Source: Noviherbaspirillum aridicola (GTDB lineage Bacteria; Pseudomonadota; Gammaproteobacteria; Burkholderiales; Burkholderiaceae_D). From it: a DNA stretch of 64,000 nucleotides. A model generated the notes under the pieces. That model ran no database searches. It saw only the letters and a list, made by a program, of their open reading frames with translations, and was not told the DNA's origin. Shown here piece by piece: positions 18,032 to 26,745 of this stretch (positions are counted from its first letter, which is position 1; each line of letters starts with the position of its first letter). The translations under genes and the position numbers were made by a program. The stretch spans positions 37,774 to 101,773 of the forward strand of contig NZ_BPMK01000005.1 in assembly GCF_019656455.1 (NCBI RefSeq), read 5' to 3'.

Positions 18032-19323
18032 ATGGAAACCAGACCATGAGCAAAGATACTCTCGCGCTGCTGGGCGGCCAGCCGGCAATCAACCGTCCGC
18101 TCGAACTCTTCAACAGCGTGGGCGAGGCGGAGGCCGACGCGGCCGCGGAGGTGATCCGCGGCGGCGTGCTGTCGGCCTACATCGGTGCGCCGGGCGAAGG
18201 TTTCATGGGTGGCCCGAGGGTGCGCGCTTTCGAGGCGCAGGCCGCGAAATACTTCGGCGTCAAGCACGCGATCGTGGTCAATTCCTGGACCTCCGGCCTG
18301 ATTGCCGCAGTGGGTGCCATCGGGATCGAACCGGGCGACGAAATCATTACCACGCCCTGGACCATGGCGGCGACGGCCACGGCGATCCTGCACTTCAACG
18401 GTATCCCGGTTTTTGCGGACATCGATCCGGTGACGTTCAATATCTCGCCGGCCAGCGTCGAGAAACTGATTACGCCGCGTACCCGCGCGATCATGGCCGT
18501 CGACATTTTCGGCCAGTCCGCCGACATGAAATCGCTGCGCGAGATCGCCGACCGTCATGGCCTGAAACTGCTGTGCGACACCGCTCAGGCGCCCGGCGCC
18601 CGCGCCGACGGCGCTTACGCGGGCACCCTGGCCGATATCGGTGGCTACAGCCTGAACTACCACAAGCATATCCATTGCGGCGAAGGCGGCATCCTCGTGA
18701 CCAACGACGACTGGCTCGCCAAGCGCTTGTGCCTGATCCGCAACCATGCGGAGGCGGTCATTCGCAGCGACGATCCCGCCGAGCTGGCCAACATGCTCGG
18801 CTACAACTTCCGCATGGGCGAGATCGAGGCTGCGATCGCCTCGGTGCAGTTGGAAAAGCTGGCCCCACGCGTCGCCAGCCGCCAGCGTGCGGCCAGGGAG
18901 CTGGACGCCGGCCTGGGCGGTCTGCGCGGTCTGCGCACGCCGGCGTTGGCTGAGGGCGCCACGCACGTGTACTACGTGTATGGCATGACGCTGGACATCG
19001 ACGCGCTAGGCGTGTCGCGCGATCGAATCGTGGAAGCGCTGCGCGCCGAAGGCGTACCGGCGCTGGTGCCGGGCTACCAGAACCTGCATCTGCTGCCGCT
19101 GTTCCGCAACAAGATCGCCTACGGGCGCCGGGGCTTCCCGTGGAATTCTCCGTACTGCTCGCGCGAGATCAACTACGGCCCCGGCCTGTGCCCCGTGGCC
19201 GAAGAACTGCACGCACGCAGCTTCCTCGGCATCAACCTCTGCATGTACGAGTACCACCCGGAGGATGTGGAGCTCATCGTGTCCGCCTTCCGCAAGGTGT
19301 GGTCCAACCTGTCCAGTCTCTGA
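18028..19323 (+). CDS. DegT/DnrJ/EryC1 family PLP aminotransferase
   Basis: A 431-residue sugar aminotransferase-like protein, about 50 residues longer than WbpE. Seen: 'VVNSWTSGLIAAVGAIG', 'ITTPWTMAATATAI', 'LLCDTAQAPGA' (the Asp for PLP), and the Schiff-base Lys in 'LNYHKHIHCGEGG'. The 'YHKHIHCGEGG' form is a distinct subgroup from both WbpE and PseC. Substrate unknown; the preceding Gfo/Idh enzyme and following GNAT suggest an oxidise-aminate-acylate route to another amino sugar. Start at 18028 (ATGA overlap) or ATG 18046 with GGAAA upstream. Confidence 0.87.
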   Translation: MNGNQTMSKDTLALLGGQPAINRPLELFNSVGEAEADAAAEVIRGGVLSAYIGAPGEGFMGGPRVRAFEAQAAKYFGVKHAIVVNSWTSGLIAAVGAIGIEPGDEIITTPWTMAATATAILHFNGIPVFADIDPVTFNISPASVEKLITPRTRAIMAVDIFGQSADMKSLREIADRHGLKLLCDTAQAPGARADGAYAGTLADIGGYSLNYHKHIHCGEGGILVTNDDWLAKRLCLIRNHAEAVIRSDDPAELANMLGYNFRMGEIEAAIASVQLEKLAPRVASRQRAARELDAGLGGLRGLRTPALAEGATHVYYVYGMTLDIDALGVSRDRIVEALRAEGVPALVPGYQNLHLLPLFRNKIAYGRRGFPWNSPYCSREINYGPGLCPVAEELHARSFLGINLCMYEYHPEDVELIVSAFRKVWSNLSSL

Positions 19324-19350
19324 TACCTGTTTGCCGAAAGGGGGAGTCCA

Positions 19351-20022
19351 ATGTCCGACGAAACTTTCATCAAGGGCCGCCTGGTCAGCCTGCGTCGACC
19401 CGACCTGGATAAGGACGTCCTGCAGGGCAACTGGCACAGCTGGTTCAACGATGCCCGGATCACCGAGTTCCTGGAGCACGGTGCGTTCCCGATCACCCGG
19501 CAGGAGGAAGCGGACATCCTGGCCAGCGCCATGCGGCAGTCATCCAACCTGATCCTTGCGGTCGTGGATAACGCCGATGGCAGCGTGGTAGGTACTGTAT
19601 CCCTCAAGGGGATCAACCACATTCAGCGGCGGGCGGAGATCGCGATCGTGATGGGATTCAAGAACCCCCCGGGGGCCGCGCTTGAGGCGATGGCGCTGAT
19701 GACGCGCCATGCATTCGACCGGCTGAGCCTGCAAAAGCTGTATGCCGGCCAGCACGAGTCGCTGTGGAAGTGGGTGAACACGCTGGGCACAATCGGCTAC
19801 CGTGTCGAAGGCTACCGCGAAAACTATGGCTTCCGGAACGGCCAGCCGTACGGCGCGCTTCTCACCGGCATCACCTCCGAGCAGTTCTACAACCTGCAAG
19901 CCAGCCGCAATGGCGACGTGCTTGGCGGCGACGCCCTCGCTACCGCCAAGAAGCGCAGCAGCAAGAATCCGGTGCCGGTCCTGAAGGAAATGTTTCAATC
20001 GCTATCCGGTGGCAACTCGTAG
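19351..20022 (+). CDS. GNAT-family N-acetyltransferase
   Basis: A 223-residue RimJ/RimL-like GNAT. The core is residues ~8-165 with 'LVSLRRPDLDKDVLQGNWHSWFND' at the front, 'VVGTVSLKGINHIQRRAEIAIVMG' as the central strands, and a coenzyme A-binding region around 'AALEAMALMTRHAFDRL'. A ~50-residue C-terminal tail is unusual for the family. In a cluster full of amino sugars it most likely N-acylates a sugar nucleotide, perhaps the product of the preceding aminotransferase. It has a good RBS (AAAGGGGGAG region). Confidence 0.8.
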   Translation: MSDETFIKGRLVSLRRPDLDKDVLQGNWHSWFNDARITEFLEHGAFPITRQEEADILASAMRQSSNLILAVVDNADGSVVGTVSLKGINHIQRRAEIAIVMGFKNPPGAALEAMALMTRHAFDRLSLQKLYAGQHESLWKWVNTLGTIGYRVEGYRENYGFRNGQPYGALLTGITSEQFYNLQASRNGDVLGGDALATAKKRSSKNPVPVLKEMFQSLSGGNS

Positions 20023-20898
20023 ATGTCCGTGCCCAAGACCGCCCTCATCTGCCACGACGCCGGAGGTGCCAACGTGCTGCTGGCCTGGCTCGCCCGGCAG
20101 GAGGGCCTGCCTGCAAGCGCCTATGTCGAAGGGCCCGCGCTGACATTGTGGCGTGCGCGCTTCGGGGACCGGCCGCTGTCGGCCTCGCCGGACGAATGCA
20201 TTGCCGGCGCCGACATACTGATCACGGCGACCAGCTGGAACAGCGACCTCGAGCACCACGCGCGCATTCGCGCCCGGGCGCTCGGCATCAGGAGCATCGC
20301 CGTGCTCGATCACTGGGTGAACTACCGGGAGCGTTTCGTCCGAGACGGCCAGACCAGCCTGCCGGACGAGATATGGGTGGCCGACGAGACCGCGCTGCGC
20401 ATCGCAGTCGACGTATTTCCCGGCATTCCTGTCACGCTAATCCGTAACGAGTACGTCGCAGAAATGCTTGCTGCGATAGAGCCTGTGGACACGCTGGGCA
20501 CGCCTGAGCTGCTGTACCTGCTCGAACCGGCACGCAGCGATTGGGGCAGGGGCGTACCGGGCGAGTTCCAGGCACTCGACTTTTTCACATCCCGGCTCCA
20601 CACGCTTGGGCTGCCGGAAGGCACCCCTATCCGGTTCCGGCCGCATCCGTCCGACCCGCCGGGCAAGTACGACCAGTGGCTGGAAGCGCATGGCTTTGGT
20701 CCGGACGCGATCGACCGCAGCGCCAGCGTCGTGGATGGGATAAGCCGCGCGCGCTGGGTGGCGGGATGCGAGTCGTTCGCGCTGGCCCTGGCGCTGGACG
20801 CGGGCAGGACCGTCTACTGCACCCTGCCGCCATGGGCGCCCGCCTGCCGCCTGCCGCATGCCGGGCTTATCCACCTTAAAGAATTCACTAGTCACTAG
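20023..20898 (+). CDS. uncharacterised protein of polysaccharide cluster, GT-B-like
   Basis: A 291-residue protein starting immediately after the preceding stop codon. 'ALICHDAGGANVLLAWL' at the N-terminus and 'VAGCESFALALALDAGRTVYCTLPPWAP' near the C-terminus suggest a GT-B-like two-domain fold such as seen in nucleotide-sugar hydrolases or capsule transferases, but no catalytic motif is certain. It could be a glycosyltransferase or a hydrolase like PseG. No function is assigned. It lies 6 bases before the first amidotransferase gene. Confidence 0.65.
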   Translation: MSVPKTALICHDAGGANVLLAWLARQEGLPASAYVEGPALTLWRARFGDRPLSASPDECIAGADILITATSWNSDLEHHARIRARALGIRSIAVLDHWVNYRERFVRDGQTSLPDEIWVADETALRIAVDVFPGIPVTLIRNEYVAEMLAAIEPVDTLGTPELLYLLEPARSDWGRGVPGEFQALDFFTSRLHTLGLPEGTPIRFRPHPSDPPGKYDQWLEAHGFGPDAIDRSASVVDGISRARWVAGCESFALALALDAGRTVYCTLPPWAPACRLPHAGLIHLKEFTSH

Positions 20899-20904
20899 CG
20901 CGCC

Positions 20905-22035
20905 ATGAAGTACTGCAAGAACTGTCTCCAGCCCGACACGCGGCCCAACACCCGGTTCACGTCAGAGGGAATCTGCCCGGCCTGCGACTATTTCAGTCGG
21001 CTGCAGCATGTCGACTGGCAGGAGCGATACGAGATCCTGCGCGATCTGCTCCAGTCCTACCCTCGCCGCCCGAACCAGCATTTCGACTGCATCATCGGCG
21101 TCAGCGGCGGCAAGGACAGCACCAGGCAGGCGCTTTGGGTACGCGACAAGCTGGGTCTCAAACCCTTGCTCGCCTGCCTCAGCTACCCGCCCGAGCAGGT
21201 CACACAGCGCGGCACCGACAATATCTCCAACCTGATCGAACTCGGATTCGACGTCGTCCTGTCGGCGCCCGCGCCCGGCACATGGAAGACTCTGATGCGA
21301 AGCGCGTTCGACAGGTTCACCAACTTCGGCAAGTCGACTGAACTTGCGCTGTTCAGCTCGGTGCCCCAGCTGGCGATCCGCTACGGGATCCCGCTGATCC
21401 TTTGGGGCGAAAATCCGGGCCTGCAGCTGGGCGACCTGAAGACACTGGGACGCACCGGCTACGACGGCAACAACCTGCGGTACATGAACACGCTGTCCGG
21501 CGGCGCGCTGGACTGGATGCTCGAGTCCGGCGTCTCCCTGTCCGAACTGATTCCCTACCAGTACCCGACGCCGGAGGAATTCGATGCGCACGGACTGCAG
21601 ATCGTCTATCTCGGCTGGTTCCTCGGCGACTGGTCGCTGGTTAACAACGGCATGTATTCGGCGGCGAGCGGGCTGGAGATCCGGGAAGACACGGTGGAGA
21701 ATACCGGTGACCTGCTGGGCGTCACCTCGCTCGACGAGGACTGGGTCACGCTCAACCAGATGATCAAGTATTACAAGTTCGGCTTCGGCCGCGTGACCGA
21801 TTACGTGAACGAAGAGATTCGGCTCGGACGCATCACGCGCGACGCCGGCATCAGGCTGGTCGAACAGTATGACGACGCCTGCTCGGACGACTATATCGCC
21901 GCCTTCTCCGATTACATCGGCATCAGCGTCGATGACTTCTGGCGGCAGGTGCACGCCTCGGTGAATCGCGAGCTTTTCGATATCCGGGCCGACGGGCGCA
22001 TAGAACGCAAATTTACGGTAGGAGAAGGATTGTGA
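20905..22035 (+). CDS. N-acetyl sugar amidotransferase A (WbpG/PseA family)
   Basis: A 376-residue PP-loop ATPase. Four Cys at positions 4, 7, 24 and 27 form a probable zinc site, and the canonical PP-loop SGGKDS is at residues 67-72, giving adenylation of the acceptor. WbpG-type enzymes use ammonia from a HisH/HisF pair to amidate a uronic acid or make an acetamidino group. The next two genes encode exactly such a pair. It overlaps the HisH-like gene by 4 bases. Substrate unknown; candidates are the diacetamido-uronate or pseudaminate made by upstream genes. Confidence 0.88.
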   Translation: MKYCKNCLQPDTRPNTRFTSEGICPACDYFSRLQHVDWQERYEILRDLLQSYPRRPNQHFDCIIGVSGGKDSTRQALWVRDKLGLKPLLACLSYPPEQVTQRGTDNISNLIELGFDVVLSAPAPGTWKTLMRSAFDRFTNFGKSTELALFSSVPQLAIRYGIPLILWGENPGLQLGDLKTLGRTGYDGNNLRYMNTLSGGALDWMLESGVSLSELIPYQYPTPEEFDAHGLQIVYLGWFLGDWSLVNNGMYSAASGLEIREDTVENTGDLLGVTSLDEDWVTLNQMIKYYKFGFGRVTDYVNEEIRLGRITRDAGIRLVEQYDDACSDDYIAAFSDYIGISVDDFWRQVHASVNRELFDIRADGRIERKFTVGEGL

Positions 22036-22643
22036 GCCGCAGAACGATAGGCATCGTCGACTATGGCGTCGGCAACCACGCCTCGGTCTGGCGCGCGCTG
22101 CATGGCATGGGCTACCGCTGCCGCGTCAGCAGCGACACTGAGGTGCTGTCGTCGACGGACCTGCTGCTGCTGCCGGGCGTTGGCGCGTTTCCCGCGGCTA
22201 TGGCCGCGCTGCAGCGGCATGAGCTGACCGAGTACTTGAAATCGCAGGCGCGCCAGGGCAGGCCGATGGTAGGCATCTGCCTGGGCATGCAATTGCTCGC
22301 CGACGGGTCCGAAGAGCACGGTTTCAGCGCCGGGCTGGGCATCATTCCCGGCCAGGTGGTAGCGCTTGACCAGGCGAGGTGGCACATCGGCTGGAACTCG
22401 ATCGAGGTGATCGGTGGCGATCCGCTGCTGGCCCCCAGCGACGGCGAGTCGGTTTATTTCAACCATTCCTATGTATTCGAGGCGCCGCCGGAGTATCAGG
22501 TATGCCTGGCGCGCCTGTCGCAGCCTTTCGTTGTCGGCGTACGCCGCAACAACGTGCTCGGATTGCAGTTCCATCCGGAGAAGAGCCAGGCGGCCGGCCA
22601 CCGGTTGCTGAGCAATGTGATTGAGGGGCTGTGCCGTGATTAA
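22032..22643 (+). CDS. HisH-like glutamine amidotransferase 1
   Basis: A 203-residue class I glutaminase. The catalytic triad is present: nucleophile Cys83 in 'VGICLGMQ' and His-Glu in 'LQFHPEKSQ'. It would release ammonia from glutamine for a partner synthase. It is the polysaccharide-cluster HisH2 type rather than the histidine-biosynthesis enzyme, since no other his gene is present. Start is GTG overlapping the previous stop; 8-base overlap with the HisF-like gene. Confidence 0.9.
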   Translation: MSRRTIGIVDYGVGNHASVWRALHGMGYRCRVSSDTEVLSSTDLLLLPGVGAFPAAMAALQRHELTEYLKSQARQGRPMVGICLGMQLLADGSEEHGFSAGLGIIPGQVVALDQARWHIGWNSIEVIGGDPLLAPSDGESVYFNHSYVFEAPPEYQVCLARLSQPFVVGVRRNNVLGLQFHPEKSQAAGHRLLSNVIEGLCRD

Positions 22644-23406
22644 GAAACGTCTGATCGGAGTGGTCACCGTGCGCGACGGCCTGGCCGTGCAATCGTTTGG
22701 CTACCGCCGCTATCTGCCGCTGGGCCGGCCGGAAATCCTGGTCGAGAATCTGGACCGCTGGGGCGCCGACGAGATCCTGGTGCAATGCACTGACCGCAGC
22801 ACGCGCGGACTGGGACCGGACCTCGCGCTGCTCGAACGCATCGGGCGGCTCGGGCTGTCGACGCCGCTGATCTATGCCGGCGGAATCCGCAACGCAGAGG
22901 ACGCGCGGGCCGCGACCAAGGCGGCGGCCGACCGTGTCTGCGTCGACGCCCTCCTGCAGGACGATCCGGGCGCGCTCGACACGCTTGCCGCCCATCTCGG
23001 TGCGCAGGCCATCATTGCCGCCTTGCCGCTGTCACGGGAAGACGGGGAGCTGCGCCTGCTCGACTACCGGCAGCGCCGCTCGACCGCGCTGCCGGCGCCG
23101 CTGCTCGGCGTGCTCGGCGCCGGGATGCTGTCGGAGGTGCTGATCATCGACTGGCGTAACGAAGGCCGCCGCGGCGGTTTTGACCAGTCGCTGCTGACCG
23201 GTTTCCCCGCCAACATCCCGCTGATCGCCTTCGGCGGGCTGTCGGAAGCGCAACAGCTGCAGCAGGTGTTCGAACTGCCGCAGGTGGTCGCCGCGGCGGT
23301 CGGCAACTTCCTCGCCTACGAGGAACACGCGATCCAGCATCTCAAGAAACAATTGACGGGCATCGCGTTGCGGCCTGCCGTCTACCGTAGTTCCCTGACG
23401 CCATGA
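22636..23406 (+). CDS. HisF-like protein 1, catalytic aspartates missing
   Basis: A 256-residue TIM-barrel protein related to the cyclase subunit of imidazole glycerol phosphate synthase. In HisF the catalytic residues are Asp11 ('CLDVKDG') and Asp130 ('AIDA'). Here the first motif reads 'VVTVRDG' (Thr at the Asp11 position) and the second reads 'AALPLS' (Pro at the Asp130 position), so cyclase activity is not expected. Phosphate-site glycines remain ('YAGGIRNAED', 'AFGGLSEAQQ'). It probably serves as an ammonia conduit from HisH to the amidotransferase. GTG start at 22636; an in-frame TTG at 22621 is less likely. Confidence 0.85.
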   Translation: MIKKRLIGVVTVRDGLAVQSFGYRRYLPLGRPEILVENLDRWGADEILVQCTDRSTRGLGPDLALLERIGRLGLSTPLIYAGGIRNAEDARAATKAAADRVCVDALLQDDPGALDTLAAHLGAQAIIAALPLSREDGELRLLDYRQRRSTALPAPLLGVLGAGMLSEVLIIDWRNEGRRGGFDQSLLTGFPANIPLIAFGGLSEAQQLQQVFELPQVVAAAVGNFLAYEEHAIQHLKKQLTGIALRPAVYRSSLTP

Positions 23407-24650
23407 CATACATGCATGACTCCCTGACCTGCCGCCGCTGCCTGTACCCGGCCTCGCACCCCCTTGGTTTGACCCTGGACGAGGAGGGCATCTGTTCCGG
23501 CTGCCGGATCCATGAAGAAAAGGACAGTCTCGACTGGATCGCGCGCTGGCGCATGCTGGAAGAGCTGGCTGCGCCGTATCGCGTCACAACTGGCAAGACC
23601 TGGGATTGCATCGTGCCGGTCACCGGCGCCAACGATTCCTACTTCATCGTCCACCTGGTGAAGGAACGGCTGGGCCTTAACCCGCTGCTCGTCACCTACA
23701 ACAAGTACTTCAACACGCCGTTGGGCATCCGCAACCTGGCGAACCTGCGCATACGGTTCAACTGCGACATCCTGGTGCAGAACGTGAATCCGGTGTCGGT
23801 ACGCAAGATCACCCGCACCACGTTGCGCCAGTTCGGCAGCATGTACTGGCCCTGCCTGGCGGGGCAGACCGTGTTCCCGGTGCAGACCGCAGTGCGCTAC
23901 CGGATTCCGCTGATTGTCTGGGGCGCGCACCAGGGGCTGGAGCAGGTCGGCATGTTCTCGCACGAGCACGAAGTCGAGATGACCCGCCGCTATCGCAAGG
24001 ACCACGACCTGATGGGGCATGAAGCTGACGACCTGCTGTCGATCTTCGACACGCTCAACGAAGACGACATCTGGCAATACCGCTATCCGGACGACGCCGA
24101 ACTCAACGACGTCGGCGTGCGCGGCATCTACCTCGGGAACTACGTGCGCTGGGATCCCAAGGCGCAGCACGAGCAGATGGTGGCCTCGCACGGCTACAAG
24201 GGCGCACGTTTCGCGCGCACCTTCGACACCTACGACCATGTCGACTGCTACAACTTCATGGACCTGCACGACCATCTGAAGCTGCTCAAGCATGGCTACT
24301 CGAAGGTCACCGACCACGCCTGCCGCGAAATCCGGCATGGACGCCTCTCGCGAGAGGACGCGCTCGCCCTCGTGCGCCGGCACGAGGAACAGCCGTTGCG
24401 CCACATCGACAAGTTCTGTGAATGGCTGGGCGTCGAGCAGCGCAGCCTGCACTTCATCATGGACCAGCACCGCAACCGCAACGTGTGGGAGCAGGTGAAA
24501 CCAGGGCAGTGGGTGCGCGCAGACCGCCGGGAGAGCCCCGAAGGGGATGCGGAGGCCGCCGAACACGTGCTCGGTTTCCGTGCGCATGCCGAGCTCAACA
24601 ACGGTGAGCGCGATCGCTACATCATCATCGGCAAGGGCTATCCGACATGA
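23403..24650 (+). CDS. N-acetyl sugar amidotransferase B, divergent PP-loop
   Basis: A 415-residue homologue of the WbpG family, longer than A and C. It keeps the zinc Cys set (C10, C13, C31, C34) but the PP-loop is TGANDS (residues 74-79) instead of SGGxDS, so two of the usual small residues are changed. The Asp-Ser end is retained. Whether it still adenylates a substrate is uncertain; it could act on a different acceptor or partner with A. The C-terminal ~50 residues ('VKPGQWVRADRRESPEG' onward) have no counterpart in A or C. ATGA overlaps on both ends tie it to the first HisH/HisF set. Confidence 0.85.
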   Translation: MTYMHDSLTCRRCLYPASHPLGLTLDEEGICSGCRIHEEKDSLDWIARWRMLEELAAPYRVTTGKTWDCIVPVTGANDSYFIVHLVKERLGLNPLLVTYNKYFNTPLGIRNLANLRIRFNCDILVQNVNPVSVRKITRTTLRQFGSMYWPCLAGQTVFPVQTAVRYRIPLIVWGAHQGLEQVGMFSHEHEVEMTRRYRKDHDLMGHEADDLLSIFDTLNEDDIWQYRYPDDAELNDVGVRGIYLGNYVRWDPKAQHEQMVASHGYKGARFARTFDTYDHVDCYNFMDLHDHLKLLKHGYSKVTDHACREIRHGRLSREDALALVRRHEEQPLRHIDKFCEWLGVEQRSLHFIMDQHRNRNVWEQVKPGQWVRADRRESPEGDAEAAEHVLGFRAHAELNNGERDRYIIIGKGYPT

Positions 24651-25660
24651 ATCCGGGCAATGCCACCGTCGTCTGGCTCAACGCTCCGGGTCAGCTGGAG
24701 CTGCGCACGGAATCCCTGCGGCCGCCCGGCGACCGCGAGGTACTGTGCGAAACGCTGGTCACGGCGATCTCACCGGGGACCGAGCTCGCGGCCTTCAAGG
24801 GCTTGCCTCCGCTGCGGCCCGGCGTCGTCTATCCGCGCCTCCAGGGCTATTGCAACGTTGCGCGCGTGCTCGCCTGCGGTACCGCCGTGACATCGCTGCA
24901 GCCCGGCGACCGCGTGCTTAGCTTCAGCTCGCACCGCAGCGCGTTCGTCGCCGCCGAAGACGAGATCCTGTTCAAGCTCCCCGACGAGGCCCGCGCTGAC
25001 CACATCGCCTGCACGTATCTCTTTCACCTCGGCTACAACGCGGTACTGCGCGCGGGCGTGCGCGCGGGCAGCCGCGTCCTGGTCATCGGACTCGGCGCGC
25101 TCGGCCTGACCACGGTTGCCATGGCAGCCCTGGCCGGAGCCCGCGTGTTCGCGCTGTCCGACCAGGCACAACCGGCTGCACTTGCGCGCCAAATGGGCGC
25201 CGAGGCAGTGTTCGGACGAGCCGAACTTCCGGCGCTGAAGCAGGCGCTCGGCCCCGATCTCGCCGACGTCGTCGTATCGACCACGAACGGCTGGAGCGAC
25301 TGGGAGGCCGCGCTGCAAGCGGCCGGCCGGATGGGCGTGATCGCCGTCCTGGGCTTTCCCGGCCGCGGCGAGGCGCCGCCCGGCTTCAACCCGCTCGACA
25401 GCCAGCATTTCTACATGAAGCAGCTGCGCATCGAGGCCGTCGGCATGTCGCCGGAGCGTCCCGACAGCCGGGGCTTCTGCCGTTTCAACGAACGCGCCAA
25501 CCTCGACTACCTCGCCGGCCTGATCGCCGCCGGCCGCCTCGATCCGACACCTATCATTTCCGGCACGTATGCGGGCACGGACATTGGCCGCGCCTATGCC
25601 GATCTGATCGCCCGGCGTTCCTCCCCCATCACCTATCTGCTCACATGGAACAACAGTTAA
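24647..25660 (+). CDS. MDR-family dehydrogenase, non-zinc type
   Basis: A 337-residue medium-chain dehydrogenase/reductase. The N-terminal GroES-like domain has 'VTAISPGTELAAFKG' where zinc alcohol dehydrogenases have a Cys ligand, and there is no four-Cys structural zinc loop, so it probably lacks zinc. The cofactor domain has 'VLVIGLGALGLTTVAMA'. This resembles the bacteriochlorophyllide-dehydrogenase-like subgroup found beside Gfo/Idh enzymes in polysaccharide clusters. Substrate unknown. It overlaps the next Gfo/Idh gene by 16 bases, so the two probably act together. Confidence 0.8.
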   Translation: MNPGNATVVWLNAPGQLELRTESLRPPGDREVLCETLVTAISPGTELAAFKGLPPLRPGVVYPRLQGYCNVARVLACGTAVTSLQPGDRVLSFSSHRSAFVAAEDEILFKLPDEARADHIACTYLFHLGYNAVLRAGVRAGSRVLVIGLGALGLTTVAMAALAGARVFALSDQAQPAALARQMGAEAVFGRAELPALKQALGPDLADVVVSTTNGWSDWEAALQAAGRMGVIAVLGFPGRGEAPPGFNPLDSQHFYMKQLRIEAVGMSPERPDSRGFCRFNERANLDYLAGLIAAGRLDPTPIISGTYAGTDIGRAYADLIARRSSPITYLLTWNNS

Positions 25661-26724
25661 ACGCGGCCGTCATCGGCTGCGGGCGCATGGGCGCTTTCAC
25701 AAGCGAGTCAGTCATACGTCACGCACCGCGCTGCTGGCTGCCGCTCAGCCATGCGGAAGCGATCTGCAGCCACCCGCGGCTCAGGCTGGCGGCCCTCTGC
25801 GATACCGACGCGGCCATGCTCCAGCGCGCAGGCGACAAGTACCAGGTCGCGCGCCGCTACGAAGATCCTCGCGCGCTGCTGGACGCCGAGCGTCCCGCGC
25901 TGCTCGGCCTGGCCACCCGCACTCTCGGACGCGCGGAACTGATCCAGCATGCAATCGCCTCGGGCACCCGAGCCATCCATGCCGAAAAGCCGTTGTGCAA
26001 CAGCGTGACCGAACTGCAGGGACTGCGGGAAGCGTTGCGGCGCGACGATGTCTTTGTCACCTGGGGTGCAATCCGCCGGTTCTTCGGCGTCTACCGGCAG
26101 GCACTCGCGCTGGCCGAATCCGGCCGTTATGGCGCGCTGCGTGAAATCCGCGTCAACTTCGGCTCCGCGCCCCTGTTCTGGACGCACCCGCATTCCATCG
26201 ATCTCCTGCTGTTCGGAGCGGCCGGGCGGCGCGTGGCCGGAGTGCAGGCACGCCTTGCCGATGTGACGACAGAAGGACGGCCTACTGCCGTCGATTCCGA
26301 CCCGCGCATTGTCAGTGCCAGCGTGTATTTCGACGACGGCCTTGCCGGCCATATCACCCAGGCGCTGGGAGCGGACTTCGTACTGTCCTGCGCGGACGCG
26401 GAAATCTCCGTGCGCGCCGACGGGGCGAGGCTTGAAATGTATGCGGCAGGCGAAACGGTGTACCCGGCGACCAGCGAGCTGGCGGTCGAAGACGGCAGGG
26501 CGCCCGGCGGTACCCTTGGGCCTGTCTCGCAACTCGTCGCGTGCCTCGATGGCGACGCAGACGCCATCGCCGCCAATGCGGCGGTCAAACGCGATATTCT
26601 CAATGCACAGTCGATTGCCTTCGCCATGCTGCAATCGCATCTCGAGGGCTCACGGGTGGTGGAGGTGTCGGCGCTCGATCCTGCCATCGTGATCATGGCG
26701 CGTACAGGTGGACGATATGCCTGA
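25645..26724 (+). CDS. Gfo/Idh/MocA-family oxidoreductase
   Basis: A 359-residue NAD(P)-dependent oxidoreductase. Seen: 'AVIGCGRMGAF' at the N-terminus, 'HAEKPLCNS' with the catalytic Lys, and 'WTHPHSIDLLLFGAAG' in the substrate domain. Third member of this family in the cluster, but clearly different from the WbpB-like and the 17-kb copies. It may reduce or oxidise a keto-sugar together with the MDR enzyme upstream. No pathway is assigned. Confidence 0.83.
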   Translation: MEQQLNAAVIGCGRMGAFTSESVIRHAPRCWLPLSHAEAICSHPRLRLAALCDTDAAMLQRAGDKYQVARRYEDPRALLDAERPALLGLATRTLGRAELIQHAIASGTRAIHAEKPLCNSVTELQGLREALRRDDVFVTWGAIRRFFGVYRQALALAESGRYGALREIRVNFGSAPLFWTHPHSIDLLLFGAAGRRVAGVQARLADVTTEGRPTAVDSDPRIVSASVYFDDGLAGHITQALGADFVLSCADAEISVRADGARLEMYAAGETVYPATSELAVEDGRAPGGTLGPVSQLVACLDGDADAIAANAAVKRDILNAQSIAFAMLQSHLEGSRVVEVSALDPAIVIMARTGGRYA

Positions 26725-26745
26725 GTCCATGAAAGGAAGCCATCG

